DNA of 58,930 nt from Planctomycetota bacterium. Lineage in GTDB: Bacteria > Planctomycetota > Phycisphaerae > Phycisphaerales > SM1A02. Shown here piece after piece: positions 16,574 to 24,882 of the stretch. Every line of letters starts with the position of its first letter. Positions within the stretch are counted from its first letter, which is position 1. The position numbers and the translations under genes were made by a program. Below the pieces are notes generated by a model, which searched no databases, was not told where the DNA came from, and saw only the letters and a program-made list of their open reading frames with translations. Location: assembly GCA_027618565.1 (NCBI GenBank), contig JAQCEQ010000015.1:1-58930 (forward strand), in the 5' to 3' direction.

Positions 16574-18388
16574 TCAGTCGCCTTGGTCCAGGATGGCCAG
16601 GAAGGCGCTCTGCGGGATCGACACCGAGCCGACCTGCTTCATTCGCTTCTTGCCTTCCTTCTGTTTTTCGAGGAGTTTTCGCTTGCGGGAAATGTCGCCA
16701 CCGTAGCACTTGGCGATCACGTTCTTGCGCAGCGACTTGATCGTCTCGCGGGCGATGACCTTGCCACCGACCGATGCCTGCAGCGGGATCTCGAACTGGT
16801 GGCGGTCGATCTGCTCCTTGAGCTTCTGGAGGATCACACGGCTGCGCTGCTCCGCCATGTCGCGGTGGCAGATGGTGCTGAGCGCCTCGACGGGATCGCC
16901 GTTGACGAGGATGTTGACCTTGGCCAGCCGATTGGCGCGGAACTCCACCAGTTCGTAGTCCATCGTGCCGTAGCCGCGGGTGATCGACTTCAGTTTGTCA
17001 TAGAAGTCGTAGATGATCTCCGCCAGCGGGAGTTCGTAGTCCAGGATCTGCCGGCCCTTGGAGAGGAACCGCTGCCCCTTGAAGATGCCTCGACGCGCGT
17101 CGCAGAGCTTCATGAGGTCGCCGATGCACTCGTCGGGGCAGATGACCTCCACCTTGACGATGGGCTCGCGAATCTCCGAAATGATGCCGGGATCCGGGAG
17201 GTCGGCGGGGTTGTGGATCTCTACCTCCTCGCCGTCGGTCTTGAGGATGCGGTACGAGACCGTGGGCGCGGTCTGCACCACTTCCACGCTGCCCTCGCGC
17301 TCGAGGCGTTCCTGGATGATGTCCATGTGGAGGAGACCCAGGAAGCCGCAGCGGAAACCGAAGCCGAGCGCCTCGCTGTGCTGGACTTCGTAGGTGAACG
17401 ACGCGTCGTTGATGCGCAACTTCTCGATCGCCTCGCGCATCGCCTCAAAGTCGCCCTTCTTGCCGCTTCCGCCGGTGGCGTCGGCGCTGGAGGGATAGAA
17501 GTCGCAGAAGACCATCTGCTTCGGTTCCTCGTAGCCCGGGAGCGGCTCGTCGGCAGGGTCGTTGTCCAGCGTGATTGTGTCGCCGACGCGCACATCGGCC
17601 AGAGTCTTGATCGATGCACAGATGGATCCAACCTGCGCGGTTCCCAGCGCCTTGATCCGCTGGATGAATGGCGTGTAGCGGTTGACCTCCGTGACCGGGA
17701 AGGTGCGCCCGGTGCCCATCATCCGGATCTTGTCACCCAGCCTGAGAGAGCCATCAAAGATGCGGATGTAGATGACGACCCCGCGGTAATCGTCGTACTT
17801 GGCATCAAAGATGAGGGCGCGCAACTTGGTGGTGGTCGGCGGTGGAGGGCCGGGGAGTTTCTCGCAGACGGCATTGAGCAGCTCGCGAATGCCTTGCCCT
17901 GTCTTGGCGCTCACGTAGACGCATTCTTCAGCCGGCATGCCAAGGACCTGCTCCACCTCCATGGCGACGCCGTCGGCATCGGCAGAGGGGAGGTCGATCT
18001 TGTTGATCACCGGGATGATCGTGAGGCCATTGCCGATGGCGAGGTAGGCGTTGGCCACAGTCTGGGCCTGGATGCCTTGCGTGGAATCCACGACCAGGAT
18101 CGCCCCCTCGCATGCGCTCAGCGCACGGGAGACTTCGTAGGCAAAATCCACATGCCCAGGCGTATCGATGAAGTTGAGCTCGTAGTCCTCGCCCTTGTAT
18201 GGCCACGTGACGGTGACCGCGCTTGCCTTGATCGTGATGCCGCGCTCGCGCTCCAGGTCCATGGAGTCCAGGAACTGGGCCTTCGCCTCCCGGAGACTGA
18301 CCGCATTGGTCTCCTGCAGGAGCCGGTCCGCCAGCGTGCTCTTCCCGTGGTCGATGTGGGCGATGATGGAAAAGTTGCGGATGGGCAC
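16574..18388 (-). CDS. lepA: Elongation factor 4 (back-translocating GTPase)
   Basis: 604 aa, the family length. G1 is AHIDHGKSTLADRL near residue 9, G3 is DTPGHVDFAYEV, and G4 is NKIDLPSAD. The LepA-specific C-terminal region with GYGTMDYEL and RNVIAKCYGGDISRKRKLLEKQKEGKKRMK is present, so this is not EF-G. It acts on stalled or mistranslocated ribosomes at the inner face of the membrane. It is preceded by rimO on the same strand with a 36-bp gap, so the two translation-quality genes may be cotranscribed. Confidence 0.97.
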   Translation of the reverse strand: MPIRNFSIIAHIDHGKSTLADRLLQETNAVSLREAKAQFLDSMDLERERGITIKASAVTVTWPYKGEDYELNFIDTPGHVDFAYEVSRALSACEGAILVVDSTQGIQAQTVANAYLAIGNGLTIIPVINKIDLPSADADGVAMEVEQVLGMPAEECVYVSAKTGQGIRELLNAVCEKLPGPPPPTTTKLRALIFDAKYDDYRGVVIYIRIFDGSLRLGDKIRMMGTGRTFPVTEVNRYTPFIQRIKALGTAQVGSICASIKTLADVRVGDTITLDNDPADEPLPGYEEPKQMVFCDFYPSSADATGGSGKKGDFEAMREAIEKLRINDASFTYEVQHSEALGFGFRCGFLGLLHMDIIQERLEREGSVEVVQTAPTVSYRILKTDGEEVEIHNPADLPDPGIISEIREPIVKVEVICPDECIGDLMKLCDARRGIFKGQRFLSKGRQILDYELPLAEIIYDFYDKLKSITRGYGTMDYELVEFRANRLAKVNILVNGDPVEALSTICHRDMAEQRSRVILQKLKEQIDRHQFEIPLQASVGGKVIARETIKSLRKNVIAKCYGGDISRKRKLLEKQKEGKKRMKQVGSVSIPQSAFLAILDQGD

Positions 18389-18424
18389 GGCGGGGGCGGG
18401 GGATGATACGAGCGGTTGGCGGCG

Positions 18425-20035
18425 CTACCGCAGCACACGCAGCGAGTGCGTGGTCGACAGGTCCTCGGTCGGGCGTGCCACCAGGTCGTAGCCATCGCTC
18501 TCCAGGACGGTGCACCGGACCATCTCGCCGGGGCTGAGCGCGCGGCGGCTGGCAACCCAGGTGCACGAATCGATGGACGGTGCCTGGTGGTAGGCGCGAC
18601 CCTTGTGAAGGATGAGCCCCTCGGAGACGCCGGTGGTGGCGCGTGCGGCGGAGCCACCAGAGGCCGCACCGTCGACCAGCACATCAAACTCGCCCTTCTG
18701 TTGGGCGACATACGACGCGTTCTCGAAGGCGATCTGCTGCTGGAGTTCCATGATGTCCCGCTCGCGGCGCACCTTGACGGCGTCGGGGACATGCAGCGAG
18801 GGGTCCGCGTCCATCGTCCCGGCGGGAGTGCCCTCCTCGCGGGAGTACTTAAACACCCCAAGGGCATCAAACTGGTGCTCCTCGATGAACGCCAGTAGTT
18901 CCTCATGGTCCTCCTCGGTCTCGCCAGGGAACCCCGTGATGAAGGTGGTGCGGATCGCCATTCCTGGGACCTGGTCGCGGAGCTTGGAGACGAGGTCTCC
19001 CTGCACCTCCGACGTGACATTGCGACGCATGAGGTCCAACATGCGGTCGCTGGCGTGCTGCAGCGGAATGTCCAGGTACTTCACGAGGTTGGGGAGTCGC
19101 GCAAACGCGTTCACCATCTCGTCCGTGAAGTAGGTCGGGTACGCGTACATCAGTCGCAGCCACGCGCCGCCGTGGGACTGTGCCTCGCGATCCAGCGATT
19201 CCAGCAGGCCGACCAATCCCGCGTCGTAGCCGATGTCCATCCCGTAGGAAGTGGTGTCTTGGCCGATGAGGTTGAGCTCGAAGGCGCCGTCGGAGAGGAG
19301 GGCGCGCGCTTCGGCAAGGACTTTCTCCAGGGGCTTCGATCGCATCTTGCCGCGGATCGATGGAATCGTGCAGAAGGCGCAGCGCTGGTTGCATCCCTCG
19401 CTCATCCGCAGGTAGGCCCAGTGGCGCGGCGTCAGGCGGAATCGCCCGCCATCGTCTTCAAAGTAGCCCACTCCCTTGCCGTCCTTCCCGTGCACGGTGA
19501 GTCCGGTGGTTGGCAGCCCTTGATCCTTCGCCGCCTGCAGTGCGTTGGCGTGGATCCAGTACGACGGGCCGGACGCCGGGGAATTCTCAGTCCGGGCGGC
19601 ATGCGCGCCGCGGACGGCCTCCAGCACGCGATCGCGATCAAAGACGCCGACCAGTGCGTCGATTCCCGGCGCCCACTCCAGCATCTTGGCGCGATGTCGC
19701 TGGACAAGGCAACCCGCCACGATCACTCGCTTGAGTTCGCCGCGCGCTTTCTTCAGGAGCGCGTCCTTGATGACGCCCAGCGACTCTTCCTTGCTGGCCT
19801 CCAGGAAGCCGCAGGTGTTGATGACGATGGCGTCGGGCGAGTCGGACTCGTTGACCGGGCGGACGCCGCCGTCGCGAAGGACGCCCAGCATCCGCTCGGA
19901 ATCGACCAGATTCTTGGGGCAGCCCAGCGACACGAACGCGACGCTGCGGATGTCGTCGGCGTCCGCGCTGCCAGTTGCGTCCACACGGGTGACGACCGTT
20001 GGTTCGCTGCTCAAATTGGGTTGTGAAGACGCCAT
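18425..20035 (-). CDS. rimO: Ribosomal protein S12 methylthiotransferase
   Basis: 536 aa using ATG at 20035. The signature GCPKNLVDSERMLG is specific for RimO over MiaB. The radical-SAM cluster motif SEGCNQRCAFCTIPSIRG lies near residue 210 and a TRAM-like domain ends the protein. It methylthiolates an aspartate of S12. It is about 95 residues longer than E. coli RimO. A 50-residue insert before the radical-SAM core (around SGPSYWIHANALQAAKDQGL) explains much of this. It is followed by lepA 36 bp downstream and preceded by nadD. Confidence 0.93.
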   Translation of the reverse strand: MASSQPNLSSEPTVVTRVDATGSADADDIRSVAFVSLGCPKNLVDSERMLGVLRDGGVRPVNESDSPDAIVINTCGFLEASKEESLGVIKDALLKKARGELKRVIVAGCLVQRHRAKMLEWAPGIDALVGVFDRDRVLEAVRGAHAARTENSPASGPSYWIHANALQAAKDQGLPTTGLTVHGKDGKGVGYFEDDGGRFRLTPRHWAYLRMSEGCNQRCAFCTIPSIRGKMRSKPLEKVLAEARALLSDGAFELNLIGQDTTSYGMDIGYDAGLVGLLESLDREAQSHGGAWLRLMYAYPTYFTDEMVNAFARLPNLVKYLDIPLQHASDRMLDLMRRNVTSEVQGDLVSKLRDQVPGMAIRTTFITGFPGETEEDHEELLAFIEEHQFDALGVFKYSREEGTPAGTMDADPSLHVPDAVKVRRERDIMELQQQIAFENASYVAQQKGEFDVLVDGAASGGSAARATTGVSEGLILHKGRAYHQAPSIDSCTWVASRRALSPGEMVRCTVLESDGYDLVARPTEDLSTTHSLRVLR

Positions 20036-20108
20036 GGACGAAGCCGCGCATTGTACTTGCGGAGCCGATTTCCCCGCCACCGCACAGTTCGCGGTGAAGT
20101 GGCCATGC

Positions 20109-20151
20109 TGGCGGTGGCTTGATGCAGGAATCCTTCAGGATTCCACCGCCA
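20109..20151 (-). other. Strong two-part hairpin between nadD and rimO
   Basis: The arms TGGCGGT (20109-20115) and ACCGCCA (20145-20151) enclose an inner stem GGAATCC (20127-20133) and GGATTCC (20138-20144) with a TTCA loop. It sits in the 154-bp gap between the nadD stop and the rimO start. There is no T-tract on the minus strand, so it is not a classical terminator. It could be an attenuator, processing site or rho-related element. Only the symmetry is observed. Confidence 0.4.
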
Positions 20152-20189
20152 GAACGCGTTGGGCCGATCCAACCCGGCGCCGGCACGGT

Positions 20190-20861
20190 TCAAGAGGCCT
20201 TCGCGGCACCGCGGATGATCGCGGCCACTTCTGGGGTGACGAGGTCGGCTATCGATTCGCCTCGGTCCAGCCGACTCCGAATCTCGCCGGACGACAGGTC
20301 CACCGGTTCCAGCGGCAGCACGACGATGGAGGCACCCGGCGCGCCGGGAATCGCTTCCGCGAGAATCCGTTCCAGCGCACCGACGTCGTGCGGTGGCCTG
20401 GCCACCACCGCCAGCCGGGCGAGTTCGCGCAGGATCGACCCCCACTCCCGCCACTTGGGAAACTGGAGCGCCTGATCGGAGCCAACCAAGAGGAAAGTCG
20501 TGCCGCGCGACAATCCAAACTCTGCAGTGAGCGTGCGCAGTGTGTCCACCGTGAACGAAGTGCCGCCGCGCCTCAGCTCCAGGTCGAGCACCCGCACCTC
20601 CAATCCAAGATCGCGCACGGGGTGCACCTCGAATGCCGCGCGCGCCATCGCTAAGCGCGTGGCATCGTCAAAGCGCGGCGAGCCCTCGCGAAGGGGCGAC
20701 CTCGCAGCGGGCACCACCAGCAAGCGATGGCAACCAAGCTCGCGCGCCGCCTCGAATGCCACCTCGAAATGCCGTCGGTGGGGCGGATCAAACGAGCCAC
20801 CAAAGATGAGCGTGGGGATGATCGTGGGGATGATCGTGGGGATGAGCGTGGGAACCGCCAC
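20190..20861 (-). CDS. nadD: Nicotinate-nucleotide adenylyltransferase
   Basis: 223 aa with a GTG start at 20861. The nucleotidyltransferase motif FGGSFDPPHRRHFEVAFEA and the C-terminal SSGEIRSRLDRG are typical. NadD adenylates nicotinate mononucleotide for NAD synthesis. The frame stays open to an ATG at 20930, but that start would overlap the divergent tRNA and its promoter, so GTG is preferred. The N-terminus before GGSFDP is an odd PTLI-PTII-PTII-PTLI stretch encoded by a tandem 12-bp repeat. The final start may therefore lie a few codons either way. Confidence 0.9.
   Translation of the reverse strand: MAVPTLIPTIIPTIIPTLIFGGSFDPPHRRHFEVAFEAARELGCHRLLVVPAARSPLREGSPRFDDATRLAMARAAFEVHPVRDLGLEVRVLDLELRRGGTSFTVDTLRTLTAEFGLSRGTTFLLVGSDQALQFPKWREWGSILRELARLAVVARPPHDVGALERILAEAIPGAPGASIVVLPLEPVDLSSGEIRSRLDRGESIADLVTPEVAAIIRGAAKAS
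20805..20852. repeat. Four tandem 12-bp units inside the nadD N-terminus
   Basis: Units at 20805, 20817, 20829 and 20841 read GATGA[G/T]CGTGGG. The outer two have G and the inner two have T at the sixth base. The length is a multiple of three, so copy changes keep nadD in frame and add or remove a Pro-Thr-Xaa-Ile block. Four exact-length copies are directly visible; variability between strains is inference. Confidence 0.85.
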
Positions 20862-20879
20862 AGGGGAACAGTACCCATG

Positions 20880-20908
20880 TTGCGAAGGGGTCCGCGCCCA
20901 CCTATACT
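20880..20908 (+). promoter_or_regulatory. Sigma70-type promoter of the tRNA-Glu pair
   Basis: TTGCGA (20880-20885) and TATACT (20903-20908) are separated by exactly 17 bp. The -10 box lies 14 bp before the tRNA-Glu(CTC) gene, the usual distance for tRNA promoters. The divergent nadD start lies 19 bp on the other side of the -35 box. Confidence 0.7.
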
Positions 20909-20922
20909 TGCCGATCTGACCT

Positions 20923-20997
20923 GGCCCCATCGTCTAGCCTGGTCTAGGACACATCCCTCTCACGGATGGGACAGGGGTTCAAATCCCCTTGGGGTCA
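20923..20997 (+). tRNA. tRNA-Glu (anticodon CTC)
   Basis: 75 nt. The acceptor stem GGCCCCA pairs with TGGGGTC (one G-U pair), with discriminator A. The anticodon arm CATCC-CTCTCAC-GGATG places CTC in the loop, decoding GAG. The T arm AGGGG-TTCAAAT-CCCCT is regular. CCA is not encoded: CTG follows the discriminator. It closely resembles the second tRNA 100 bp downstream. Confidence 0.95.
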
Positions 20998-21097
20998 CTG
21001 GTCGGAGCCGTTGGATCGAGGACTGGCGCGTGAGAGGCGCCGACCACCAGCCCGAGCCACTGCCACGCGCCACGGCGCGTTCAGCGGCTCGATTCCT

Positions 21098-21172
21098 GGC
21101 CCCGTCGTCTAGCCTGGTCTAGGACACCTCCCTTTCACGGAGGCGACACGGGTTCAAATCCCGTCGGGGTCA
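21098..21172 (+). tRNA. tRNA-Glu (anticodon TTC)
   Basis: 75 nt. The acceptor stem GGCCCCG pairs with CGGGGTC, and the anticodon arm CCTCC-CTTTCAC-GGAGG gives anticodon TTC, decoding GAA and GAG. The T arm ACGGG-TTCAAAT-CCCGT is regular. CCA is not encoded. No separate promoter is visible in the 100-bp spacer, so it is probably processed from a transcript shared with the upstream tRNA. Confidence 0.95.
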
Positions 21173-21224
21173 CTGGTTCCCAGTGGCATTCTTCGCTCGT
21201 TTTCCTCCGGTCGGGTGATGCACT

Positions 21225-22343
21225 ATGGTGCTCCCCATGATCGAAACCACCGTCTCCCGGTTTGAGTTCGAGCAGCTCGGAAAGACATGTTCGCTGGTGG
21301 TGGGCGCGGGAGCCGTCGACGGCCTCTCGTGGCTCCTCGCGGATCCCGAGCCGCCCACGCAAATCCTGGTCGTGCACGATTCGCATGTGCCAGCCGAGTT
21401 CATCGCTCGGATCCAGAACCACTGCCGGCCGCATGCGTCACACATGGCGGTGGAGTCCAGCGAGCAGGCAAAGACGCTGCAGACCGTGGATGCGATATGG
21501 CACTGGATGGCGGGCGCGCGCTTTGATCGACACAGCGCGATCATCGCGGTCGGGGGGGGCATCGTGAGCGATGTCGCCGGATTCGCCGCGGCGACCTACA
21601 ACCGCGGCGTACGACTGGCCATCATTCCCACGACGCTCCTCTCCATGGTGGATGCGGCGATCGGCGGGAAGACGGGCATCAACCTGCGCCTGCCGGATGG
21701 CTCGCTGGCCAAGAACCTGGTGGGATCCGTATGGGTGCCCGAGGCCATCGTGGCCGACGTCACAGCGCTGCACACGCTTCCCGAGCGGCACCTGCGATCC
21801 GGCCTGGCGGAGTGCATCAAGCACGCGCTCATCACCGACCACGGGTTTGCAGAGTGGATCGTCACCAACCGGGCGGCGATCCTCGCCCGCAACGCCGAGG
21901 TCTTGACCGAGTTGGTCCAGCGCAGCGCGCATATCAAGCTCAATGTGGTCGTGGAGGATCCCATGGAGCACGGCCCGCGCATGGCCCTCAACATGGGGCA
22001 CACCTTTGCGCACGCAATTGAGTCGAGGCACTCGGACCGATTTACCCACGGAGAGGCGGTCGGCATCGGCCTGGTCGCCGCCACCGCGGCCGCCGTGGAA
22101 TTCGGCCTGGCGCAGCCGAGCATGCTGGCGCGAGTGCGGAGCTGGCTCCAGGATGTGGGGCTCCCCGGATCGCTCAGTGGCGCCCATCCCGATGTGGCCG
22201 CCCTGACCGCAGCGATGAGCACCGACAAGAAGCGAAAGGGGGGCGCGCTGTGCCTCATCCTGCCGCGCGACTCGGGCGGCGCCGAGATCGTCCACGGTCC
22301 CAGCCTCAAGGTGGTCGAGGCCGGCTGGCGAGCGGTTGCCTGA
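21225..22343 (+). CDS. aroB: 3-dehydroquinate synthase
   Basis: 372 aa. AroB converts DAHP to 3-dehydroquinate, the second step of the shikimate pathway. The NAD-binding GGGIVSDVAGFAAATYNRG, the segment TTLLSMVDAAIGGKTGIN, and the zinc-binding NMGHTFAHAIE are all present. Two starts, 21225 and 21237 (MIETTV), are both plausible. The gene follows the tRNA pair and is followed by 105 bp containing GC-rich hairpins before parA. No other aro gene is near. Confidence 0.95.
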   Translation: MVLPMIETTVSRFEFEQLGKTCSLVVGAGAVDGLSWLLADPEPPTQILVVHDSHVPAEFIARIQNHCRPHASHMAVESSEQAKTLQTVDAIWHWMAGARFDRHSAIIAVGGGIVSDVAGFAAATYNRGVRLAIIPTTLLSMVDAAIGGKTGINLRLPDGSLAKNLVGSVWVPEAIVADVTALHTLPERHLRSGLAECIKHALITDHGFAEWIVTNRAAILARNAEVLTELVQRSAHIKLNVVVEDPMEHGPRMALNMGHTFAHAIESRHSDRFTHGEAVGIGLVAATAAAVEFGLAQPSMLARVRSWLQDVGLPGSLSGAHPDVAALTAAMSTDKKRKGGALCLILPRDSGGAEIVHGPSLKVVEAGWRAVA

Positions 22344-22448
22344 GTGTCCAGCTGATCCTCAAAGCGCGCCTGCTGGAAAGACCGATATCCTTGGTGAGCC
22401 CCGTGGTGGGGCGATGCCCCATGGACGGGGCGGGAGACCAGACGCAGG

Positions 22449-23465
22449 ATGCGAACCATCGCCATCGTCAACCAAAAGGGCGGGTGTGGGAAGACCACCA
22501 CCACCGTCAACCTCGGTTCGGTGCTGGCGGCCTCTGGTAGCCGCGTCCTGATCGTGGACATGGATCCGCAGTCGCACTGCGCGGCGTGCCTTGGAGTGCC
22601 GGACACCAAACTCGAATGGGGCATCGGCGAGGTCCTGCGAGAGGGTCCTGCGAGTCGCAAGATTGGAGAAGGGCTGCTGTGGGAGGTCATGAGGAACCTC
22701 TGGCTGGCCCCCAGCACGGTTCGATTGGCACAACTGGAGAGCCCAACGGACCCGATGGCCACCGCTCCGGACCGCGATCGACGATTGAGCGGCGTCCTGG
22801 ATGTCCTGAGCACACAGTTCGACTGGTGCCTGGTGGATTGCCCGCCGCACATCGGGCTCCTGACATTCAACGCCGTCCGCGCCGCGGATGAAGTGCTGAT
22901 CCCCGTCGAGACGGGCTACCTGGCGATGAGGGGGTCGGAGAAACAGGAGATCACCATCGAGAGCGCGTCGCGCTACATGGGTCGAGAACTGCCGATCCGG
23001 GTCCTTCCCACGATGTACCGCCCCAACAGCCGCGTGGCCGGCGACGTGATGGGTGTCCTGGAGCGCCGGTTTGGCAAGCGGCTCCTCCCCGTCCCCATTC
23101 GCGAGCACGAAATACTCCGTGAAGCCTCGGTCCTTGGCCAGTCCATCGCGGAATACGCCCCCGGAAGCCAGGCGGCGGCGGACTTCCGCGCGCTGGCACA
23201 GTGGCTGGAGGCGCACCCCGTGCGCGTGATGCGCAATGCCACGCTCTCGACGGAGCCGGGATGGTCGATTCCAGACGAGGGAACACCGACGGAAGCCGAT
23301 GTCGAGACGACGGTCGGCAGTCCATGGGGCATTGGCGGCCAGGGGCTCTCGCTGGACGCGCTTGGCGATCGCGAGAGCCGACGAAGTGACCGCATGGCTG
23401 AGCTCATGCGCCGCATGGAGACCATGCGCAACAACCTCTCCGCCGGAGGGGATCGCAGCGCATGA
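22449..23465 (+). CDS. ParA/MinD-family P-loop ATPase
   Basis: 338 aa. The deviant Walker A motif is QKGGCGKTTTT (residues 9-19), followed by VDMDPQSHCAACLG and the Walker B/switch region VDCPPHIGLLTFNAVRAADEVLIPVE. These ATPases position plasmids, chromosomes or protein machines on the nucleoid or membrane. The C-terminal 70 residues are a low-conservation tail with no membrane-targeting helix recognised. No parB follows. The next gene overlaps by 4 bp and encodes a degenerate relative. Role is therefore protein or chromosome positioning, partner unknown. Confidence 0.88.
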   Translation: MRTIAIVNQKGGCGKTTTTVNLGSVLAASGSRVLIVDMDPQSHCAACLGVPDTKLEWGIGEVLREGPASRKIGEGLLWEVMRNLWLAPSTVRLAQLESPTDPMATAPDRDRRLSGVLDVLSTQFDWCLVDCPPHIGLLTFNAVRAADEVLIPVETGYLAMRGSEKQEITIESASRYMGRELPIRVLPTMYRPNSRVAGDVMGVLERRFGKRLLPVPIREHEILREASVLGQSIAEYAPGSQAAADFRALAQWLEAHPVRVMRNATLSTEPGWSIPDEGTPTEADVETTVGSPWGIGGQGLSLDALGDRESRRSDRMAELMRRMETMRNNLSAGGDRSA

Positions 23466-24862
23466 GCCTGGGCTCGTCCCCATTCGACGACATCGCCAGG
23501 AGCTTCCTCGGCTCGCCGCGCGAGGCGACGCCGCGTGCTGCGGAGCCGCCGCTCCTCCCGCCGGAACACGCCGAGCTTGACCCTCGCGGCGTCCGCATCA
23601 TGGCGATCGCGATCAGCGGAAACCTGCCGGGGATCGCCGGGATCTGGCTGGTCCAGTATGCCGACCGCCTGGCGCGTCAGTGCGGCCCGGTCGCCTTGCT
23701 CACGCACGACGGGCTGCACTACTCCGGACAGATCCTCCACGCCGAGGGTCGCGCGATGCCCAGCGAGGAGGCAGGGTGGATGGGGCATGCCACTCGCTTC
23801 GTTCGGCGATGGATCGTCGCGGCGCCCGAGGGAAGTCGTGCCGACGACATCGTCGCCGTGCACGATGCCGACATCGTGCTGCTCACCGGCGCGGACGAGG
23901 CGGCGGCTGCCGCGGCCCGGCTGAAGCTGGTGGACCTTGCCGACGCGGCGCGCGCGAAGGGGATCCAGCCGCGGGCGGTCTCTGTCGTGGTGCTCGGGGC
24001 GAAGGAGCCCGCCGCCAAGGAACTGGTCCGCCGCCTGGGCGACTACGCCTACCGCGAGCTGGACATGATCGTGGCGGCGGGCGGGTCGATGCAGCGGATC
24101 GACCGGATCGACACCACCGGTCCCGTGGCGCTGCCAGGGCTTGGGTCGGCGCGACCATCACTCCTGTCCGCGCTCATCCACGAGACGGCGGACCCCGAGG
24201 GCGAGGGCGAATTCGGCGGAATCCAGCACTTTGGCGCAACCCATGCTTCTTCTGCGCCGAAGTCCACTTCCGGAACCGCGCCCGTCATGGGACAATCCGC
24301 GGCTCCGGATCCCTTGGAGGGATTCCTCGCTGACCCCAAGATGCCTTCCCCGATGTCCACCCATCCCGAGCCAGTCCAGACGCGCGCTATCGACGACCCC
24401 GGCGTCCCGGCGGTTGTGCCCCGCGCTCCTCGCCCTGCGGGCGCCACACCCCCCGCATCCGCGCCGGCTCCATCGGCACCGAGCACCGCCACCGCGGGTG
24501 CCGCGCTGGCATCTCTGTTCGACGACCTTGTTCTCCTGGCGCCACGCGCGGCCGGGGCCCAAGGGGTGGAGTTTGCCGCCGACCTTGGCGGTCGATTGCA
24601 CCTGCTCTCCACCGACGGGAGCACCCGGGACCTGCGCATCGCGTCGGCCTGGGCTCGCAACAACTGGCTGCTGCTGGCGACCGCCTGCCGCGAGCTGCGT
24701 GGCGGCGCGCGCGCCGTCATCGTGGAGCACCTCTTTGTCGACAATGCACCTGATGCGGTCCCGCTGCACGGGTGCGGCCTTCGCCTCCACCTGCGTGTGC
24801 GCTCGGCGTCGGGCACGACTCGCATCGACCTCAACGACGAAGGCAGCGCACGCCCGGAATGA
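23462..24862 (+). CDS. Degenerate ParA-like protein paired with the ParA ATPase
   Basis: 466 aa, starting in an ATGA overlap with parA. After about 45 disordered residues, the stretch VRIMAIAISGNLPGIAGIWLVQYADRLA aligns with the ParA P-loop strand and helix, but the KGGxGKS loop is replaced by NLPGIAG and lacks both lysines. A DADIVLLTGADEAA segment could be the Walker B counterpart. Residues about 240-345 are Pro/Ala/Ser-rich. A final folded domain (FDDLVLLAPRAAGAQGVEF to RIDLNDEG) is of unknown family. I infer a non-hydrolysing partner or adaptor of the ParA protein. No family is recognised outright. Confidence 0.65.
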   Translation: MSLGSSPFDDIARSFLGSPREATPRAAEPPLLPPEHAELDPRGVRIMAIAISGNLPGIAGIWLVQYADRLARQCGPVALLTHDGLHYSGQILHAEGRAMPSEEAGWMGHATRFVRRWIVAAPEGSRADDIVAVHDADIVLLTGADEAAAAAARLKLVDLADAARAKGIQPRAVSVVVLGAKEPAAKELVRRLGDYAYRELDMIVAAGGSMQRIDRIDTTGPVALPGLGSARPSLLSALIHETADPEGEGEFGGIQHFGATHASSAPKSTSGTAPVMGQSAAPDPLEGFLADPKMPSPMSTHPEPVQTRAIDDPGVPAVVPRAPRPAGATPPASAPAPSAPSTATAGAALASLFDDLVLLAPRAAGAQGVEFAADLGGRLHLLSTDGSTRDLRIASAWARNNWLLLATACRELRGGARAVIVEHLFVDNAPDAVPLHGCGLRLHLRVRSASGTTRIDLNDEGSARPE

Positions 24863-24882
24863 CGGCGATCGCGGGAACTTGG

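Noticed and set aside
16556-18406. Plus-strand open frame opposite lepA
   Set aside because: LepA GTPase motifs lie on the minus strand; the other frame has no recognisable domain.
20109-20151. Intrinsic terminator between nadD and rimO
   Set aside because: The hairpin is strong but no T-tract follows it on the minus strand; it is kept only as an unspecified structure.
20862-20930. N-terminal extension of nadD to an ATG at 20930
   Set aside because: It would overlap the tRNA-Glu gene and its promoter; GTG 20861 gives the normal NadD length.
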